Assembly (NCBI GenBank): GCA_013433145.1
Contig: CM024171.1
Span: 13,097,358 to 13,161,357 of the forward strand
Origin: Ascaris suum
Lineage: Eukaryota > Nematoda > Chromadorea > Rhabditida > Ascarididae
DNA: 64,000 nt
Reading direction: 5' to 3'
Made by a program: the position numbers and the translations under genes. Positions within the stretch are counted from its first letter, which is position 1. Every line of letters begins with the position of its first letter. The notes under the pieces were generated by a model that saw only the letters and a list, made by a program, of their open reading frames with translations, ran no database searches and was not told the origin of the DNA. Positions 56,880-64,000 of this stretch are shown here, piece after piece.

Positions 56880-57460
56880 GTCACCAGTTTTATTCAAAAA
56901 CATAAAATCACACATAAAACTACGTAAAAGGAGCATTTGTAGGTGGGAGTGTGATTGACGATCCTATTCGTCAAATAGTGGAAACAGCAGCAGCATAGCG
57001 ATTTGCGTTTTCCAGCCTATGAGCAAATGCAGATGTATCTGCGGAAATGGCAGTGAACTTGAGAAGTGAGTTCCATCTCCTGACAATTTGTATTTGAGAG
57101 GGTCGTACGGCTCTGTCCACGATAAAAGTTCTACGAGCTAACTAGTGGGATGGGTGTGTATTCAGCTCGCTGGAAACCACCAGAAGATTGAAACTAACAT
57201 CATTGAATTCTTTAACCGGAATTAAGTCAAGCAGAATTTCTTATCATTCTGAGCTGTAGGGGCCAGAAGCTTGAAACGAGACCAGTGATTAAGTAAAATG
57301 GCATTTTCAGCCATTTCACGAACCACTTCCTTCTTTTTTACAGTTCTACGAATAACACCTAGTGCCTTTATGCTGTAAAACTTCAAGCGGCTGATAAATG
57401 CCCTTTGCTTTCGAAAATGAAGCCATCTACTTAACTTTACAAAGCAAAGTCATCTCTTCA
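56880..57460 (-). mobile_element. LINE 3' end (CR1-like)
   Basis: The - strand reads RRTFIVDRAVRPSQ, QIVRRWNSLLKFTAIS (the I-x-x-W-N-x-L motif), then SAFAHRLENANRYAAAV, matching the reverse-transcriptase C-terminus; stops interrupt it. Upstream frames (VIRRTVKKKEVV) extend it to about 57.46 kb. Confidence 0.5.
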
Positions 57461-57745
57461 GCTCTTGAAAGTCGTTTGTCTCACACAATGTGTAGGTGTC
57501 GATATAACTGTTATGGCGAGCGAAAACGTCATCTCTTAGAAGGTGGCATAAAACCTACCACTTGCTTAGATTTTCTCACTACTCTTGCAGATTCCGTGTG
57601 GTCATTCCGTACTATGCGACGTTAACGCAACAGCATTGACCTCGCACAATGCTTGGGTGTTGAAGTAGTTGGTGAGGCCTGTTTCCCGTGGCCGAATTCT
57701 CTAATCTGCCTTGCACAATTTTTTCTTAGAATTCTGTAGTTTTTT

Positions 57746-57985
57746 CTATTTTGTCCAAAGGCAGTTGAAAAGCCAGTAGAAATCAGTTCTATATGGCGCA
57801 ATGGCAGAAATATTTGCCCATTCGATATTTGCTTTTTCGATACGGTCGTTGTTGAAGTCATTGATGGCATCATTGAATGTTTCGCACGAAAGCCGAACCG
57901 TTTCGTTAGTAGTGCGCCCTCTGGCGCATCTACTCAATATTTTCAAACGAGCGAACGAACAATTGCTGTCTACCCTTTGAGCAAA
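57746..57985 (-). CDS. orphan exon, unknown protein
   Basis: A GGTTCACAG acceptor-like site precedes 57985 and the frame runs 80 codons to TAG. Translation includes FAQRVDSNCSFARLK, TNETVRLSCETFNDAIND, ANISAIAPYRTDFYWLFNC. Several Cys and N-glycosylation-type sites suggest an extracellular domain. It lies next to LINE debris, so a transposon origin is possible. Confidence 0.28.
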   Translation of the reverse strand, partial: FAQRVDSNCSFARLKILSRCARGRTTNETVRLSCETFNDAINDFNNDRIEKANIEWANISAIAPYRTDFYWLFNCLWTK

Positions 57986-58414
57986 CTGTGAACCAGGCTT
58001 GTATCTGGGAGAAAGCAGTAACTGTGCTAGCCGAAAGCCAAATGCGCGCAAAAGAAGAGGAGTCGATAAAAGAGTTGTGCTTTGGATAAAATCCACAGAG
58101 AGTGGATCGGGGTTTCTTGTGGTAGAGTGAAATTTTCCTGTGCTATTCTCTATAAACTCGACGACTGTGTCCGTTCGTAGAGGAGAAGGGCGCGGAACTC
58201 AGTAAAACGGAAAGCGATTGACATTGATTAAGATCTCATCGGAATGCGGCTAGAGACAGCAAATCTCCTAAAGTGGATCAATGATGCGGGTCACCCGCGA
58301 TCGCCTTTCTTACCAAGTTATTGCCGACGAGGTAATATTTGTACAGTATCGCAAGAAGTCGCGGTGTCTTTAAGTTTCAGTTGCTATCCATAATATTTGC
58401 GACGTTCGGCGATC

Positions 58415-61050
<2,636 letters not shown>

Positions 61051-61239
61051 ATGAGACATTGCTGCGTGCGATTGCAATCATACAATCCGATTCGTGAAAT
61101 ACTCAGCTATATGTTAGCACAATCTTACGCATTATTCGTCAATGTTTATAGCATCGTCATCAATGATTTAGATTCCGTTCGAAATGAAAAACGGAAAGTC
61201 TCATTCGAACAGCTTGAACCTGAGCTGCAGCTCATATAA
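61051..61239 (+). CDS. uncharacterised protein, C-terminal exon or small ORF
   Basis: ATG frame of 62 codons with clear protein character: HCCVRLQSYNPIREILSYML, YALFVNVYSIVINDLDSVRN, and an acidic tail FEQLEPELQLI. An acceptor-like AATACTCAG inside the frame could mark an exon start at about 61104. A stop lies just upstream of the ATG. No domain is recognised. Confidence 0.35.
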   Translation: MRHCCVRLQSYNPIREILSYMLAQSYALFVNVYSIVINDLDSVRNEKRKVSFEQLEPELQLI

Positions 61240-61678
61240 TTTGAATGAATGTCTTATATTATAGCCGATAACCACAAGAATAACGATAGTAACGATAGTA
61301 ATGATCGAATTAAAAAGTAGCAATTACACTAATAGCAGTCGCTCTAAATTGCTAGAATTACTAAGTATTGTTGCGTCACACAAGGCAGTAAGTAGTTCAG
61401 AATTGTCGAAAGCAGAAGAAGCTAGATGGGCAGCTGTTCATATTTAAGAACAAATATTTACTTAGAACTTAGTTGTAAAAGAATTCAACGATTGAGTTCG
61501 TTGAAAACAGCTATTCGAAGAAAAGGCTGCAGCTTTTCGACGCATTCAACTGCGCCCACATCCTCCAAGCACGCCATTTTGAGTGTTGCGTAGCACCAGA
61601 ATTGCGCTACCGGTTCCTCCAAATTGCTGATCTGATAGGGTTCAAATCGAAATTTTTGGAAATCGTTTACAGTTTAAC

Positions 61679-62252
61679 CTCATTGCGGAACCAGGCCACT
61701 TTTGGGCATGCATCGACAAGTCGATCAAAGATCTACGAAAACAAGTGTGGTCAGCTTCATCACCCCCTCCTCCTTCTCCACCCCCCCCCCCCCACTCCCC
61801 ACACATACACACACGCTCACACAATCGAACAGCATATTCGTTTAGCCCAACAGACCTTCTCGAGCTGCGTTTTGAATTGCATCAGTGCTTGCTCGTAGAC
61901 TGCATTCTTGACCTCAATGGATTCAGGCGTCTTAGCTGCCTTTAGCTCGTGCTTCGCGAAGTCAAGCTCTTGTCGCTTCTTCTCCAGGTCTACAAAGGTT
62001 CACTTGATCTTTCAGATGCAGTATGTTGACCGGCAATTAGTAGGCCGAGCGACAAGAAAGAATTGGCGATGTGCAGTTAACTTTAGAATTGCATTGAATT
62101 ATGTCTAATTTAGTCTGAAATTGCAGCTTTTTAAATAAACCGTTGGACACACCTGTGGGCTGTAAGATACGTTGTTGGATAGCGCCTTTTACTTTCAAAG
62201 TTGTGAAAGAGAAGGTTGTTGAGGCAGACATGTCTCGGGTCCCATGGATCGC
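61679..62252 (-). CDS. BAR-like coiled-coil protein, three exons
   Basis: Exons 62252-62153, 61989-61856 and 61732-61679 join in phases 1 and 0. Acceptors are GGGAATTAG, CCTTTGTAG and TTGTTTTCGTAG; donors are GTGTGT, GTCTGT and GTTAAA. The ATG at 62231 lies inside the first exon and may or may not be the start. The joined protein reads TTLKVKGAIQQRILQPT, DLEKKRQELDFAKHELKAAK, IEVKNAVYEQALMQFKTQLE, IFDRLVDACPKVAWF. The dLe-x2-R-x-eLD-x-A-K heptad pattern resembles the middle helix of BAR domains (endophilin or amphiphysin type), which bind curved membranes. The match is by pattern only; a generic coiled coil is the alternative. Intron 2 contains a 13-base C run. Confidence 0.42.
61781..61793. 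repeat. 13-base poly-C tract
   Basis: C run in CT/CA-rich DNA within an intron of the BAR-like gene. Confidence 0.9.
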
Positions 62253-62414
62253 CTAATTCCCTTGCTCTCGGGTTACGGATAAATTTGTTTTTTTTTTTAC
62301 TGTCGTTCGTATTTCTTCTGTACACGAACAACTTTTTCTGTTTAGCAGTGTATTTGAAATTTCACGCGTGATGGTGATGACCGAAGTAATTGTTTTAAGA
62401 GTTCTGGTCAAGAA

Positions 62415-62606
62415 TCACTCGTATATCACGTTTGGTCTAAACGTAAGGTATCTGATAAGGTCTTGTTCTATTGCCGCTTCCTTTTCAACGTAAGCGAAAA
62501 ATGCCCTAAACGAGATTACCCTCGAGTATCCTCGGAATCCTTCTTTTGTAACTGCAATGGACACAGCAGCACTTGTGATTAATAGGATTAGAACTGGAAG
62601 ACAAGC
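62415..62606 (-). CDS. membrane-anchored or secreted protein, C-terminal exon
   Basis: A CAACCTCATTCTAG acceptor opens 63 codons with no ATG. They begin with a hydrophobic segment (LPVLILLITSAAVSIAV) followed by a soluble helical segment (EGFRGYSRVISFRAFFAYVE, AAIEQDLIRYLTFRP) and TGA at 62415. A weak GTGATA donor before the stop would join in phase 0 to the BAR-like exon at 62252. I prefer two genes but cannot exclude one. Confidence 0.38.
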   Translation of the reverse strand, partial: ACLPVLILLITSAAVSIAVTKEGFRGYSRVISFRAFFAYVEKEAAIEQDLIRYLTFRPNVIYE

Positions 62607-62855
62607 CTAGAATGAGGTTGAAGTTACTTCACAAAAAATGCCATAGGTGGCAAAGAGGAACTCCTTATCTAATAAGGACGAGGAGATGCTTCGTTTCAGC
62701 CTCGAGCTTTTGAAATTGCCTCCTTCCTTACTCTTCGTCCAGGGCACTGAACTGGATTAGATGAGCGCTTGCTTTGTTTAAAGTGGTGGAGCTTAAACGG
62801 AACATTGATGGCGGAACAATTCAATCTTGTACTGGCTTTACTGTACATGGCTCAC

Positions 62856-63013
62856 GTAGTCCCCACATCATAACCAGCCAAGCGGCATTCCGATCTTGTC
62901 TTCCGTGCCTGCTTCCCAGAATACGAACATCGGTAAAAGACAGTTTTGCAGAAAGCCTATCTCTCGTTTCAGTTCTCTTGTATCGAACTTTTCGAATAAC
63001 ATTCCAAGTATTT
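62856..63013 (-). CDS. orphan exon, unknown protein
   Basis: Good acceptor (TTTTTTGGCTTTCTTAG) and donor (GTGAGC). Basic translation: NTWNVIRKVRYKRTETRDRL, SAKLSFTDVRILGSRHGRQ, AAWLVMMWGLR. The incoming phase (2) does not match the neighbouring exon at 63204 (outgoing 1). The long opposite-strand frame 62774-63232 overlaps it and I regard that as the shadow. Confidence 0.3.
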
Positions 63014-63203
63014 CTAAGAAAGCCAAAAAATGAGCTTCATTCGTCTATTCTTCCGCCGCATCGGAGGCCTTCTAATCAATTTTTACTCAGTATAATTCGC
63101 TATCCACGTGAAAAACGGCCTAGCGTCCTTCCGGTGGAGGGCGTGATTTCAAAAAATGAAGCTGTTTGCACAGGAGATACAGTATTATCCGGAAAGCCTC
63201 TAC

Positions 63204-63957
63204 CTTTTCTCGAATCCCTGAGATTTTCGTAGTCGACATTGAGGAATGTACGTATTGCATGTATGCAGCGTCTTCCCTTCTTCTGGAAATCACGATGCAG
63301 CTGCGCCATTTTCACGGATGAGGCCGTTCTTGCCTCCACCGGCTAAATTCTTTAATTTTCATTCACTTAGCAATATCTCTGAATCAGATAAGGAAACTAG
63401 AGGTGCACTCATAGAAGAACTGTAAAAGCTGCGAAAAGAGGATGCACTAAAACTGTAGTCGAGGACTCAGTTCTCAAAAATATTCGGCAATTAGAATCAA
63501 CGCTATAAAAAACTAATGCATGGATTTTCTGTTATTGCACCCATTGAGAAGCTAACAAGTGGAGCGACGTTAGGGATTAGATTAACTTTTATGAATAGGG
63601 GTTATCCCTGTCTTTCTTAGCTTTACACCTATCCCCTGGAATAACCAAATCAAAGTGGCACTCTATGCTTAGTTTCCGATAAGTTGTCCTTAATATCCTG
63701 CAAGTACGTTTCGAGGAAGTTAGTGTCAAAATAGATATGGTCGAGAATTTTGGAGGCCATTCAACAAAAAAGAAACCGCTTTCTGTTCCATATGTTGCTC
63801 GATGACAGCCATCACAGGGGTTAGCATTTCCCATGGGTCTTCGTTGGGTGGCGACTCGATGTTCATTGCTGCAGGAGGGTCCGGCACGTAACGTGGATCT
63901 TGCTGCATCACCGAGAGTAGTTGAATAGACAGATGTTCAAGCACTACCTTAAATGAA
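63204..63957 (-). CDS. uncharacterised intracellular protein, two exons, runs off toward the window end
   Basis: Exon 63957-63777 (acceptor CTATAAGACAG, weak donor GTTTCT) and exon 63342-63204 (acceptor AAAGAATTTAG, donor GTAGAG) join in phase 0. The first reads FKVVLEHLSIQLLSVMQQDP, VPDPPAAMNIESPPNEDPW, MLTPVMAVIEQHMEQKA. The second reads SVKMAQLHRDFQKKGRRCIH, AIRTFLNVDYENLRDSRK. It lacks signal or membrane segments and looks cytosolic, with paired helices reminiscent of scaffold or repeat proteins. Family not recognised. The 5' end probably lies beyond 64000. Confidence 0.38.
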
Positions 63958-64000
63958 CTGTCTTATAGAATAAATTCGTGAACCGATGAAGAGAAACAAC

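Noticed and set aside
62774..63232. 152-codon + strand open frame
   Set aside because: The - strand exons at 62856-63013 and 63204-63342 have better splice sites and composition; the + frame is treated as their shadow.

Overview
This is intergenic-rich nuclear DNA of a nematode, most likely a strongylid (hookworm/trichostrongyle) relative. The clues are AT-rich sequence, many small exons with TTTCAG-type acceptors, introns down to about 35-50 nt, decayed CR1-like LINEs, long TA microsatellites, and nematode-style secreted or cysteine-rich proteins. There is no bacterial operon structure, CRISPR array or convincing tRNA. Most genes had to be assembled by eye from short exons using reading frame, splice-site motifs and intron phase, so exon edges are models.

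Layout. 0.7-3.8 kb: decayed LINE, a 42-bp-arm hairpin and a ~0.84-kb dispersed repeat. 5.2-6.1 kb (-): a complete five-exon gene for a 134-residue cysteine-containing protein. 9.1-10.0 kb (+): three phase-consistent exons of an unknown protein. 11.3-12.9 kb (+): RING-type zinc-finger gene. 14.4-15.0 kb (+): small unknown gene. 17.6-19.1 kb (+): MARCH-type RING-CH E3 ligase, the best-supported gene. 20-31 kb: repeat-rich, with LINE 3' ends, a ~420-bp foldback, the second copy of the 0.84-kb repeat, TA tracts and a few orphan exons.

32.3-33.6 kb (-): mucin-like Ser/Thr-rich protein. 34.7 kb (+): exon resembling the His region of a trypsin-like protease. 35.5-37.0 kb (-): C-type-lectin-like exons and neighbouring exons. 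39.9-41.8 kb (-): ShKT-like cysteine-rich exon and another secreted-type C-terminus. 44.1-44.4 kb (-): two tiny ORFs with signal peptides. 45.7-48.3 kb (-): type II membrane protein with thrombospondin-1-like C-terminus. 48.7-56.1 kb: several orphan exons and a small CxxC protein. 56.9-57.5 kb (-): another LINE. 61.7-64.0 kb (-): a BAR/coiled-coil-like gene and exons of at least one more gene running off the window.

The proteins share no pathway that can be read from the sequence. Two are likely ubiquitin ligases (RING, RING-CH). A striking number look secreted or surface-exposed (mucin, CTLD, ShKT, TSP1, small peptides), consistent with a parasitic nematode's accessory gene set. That theme is inference.
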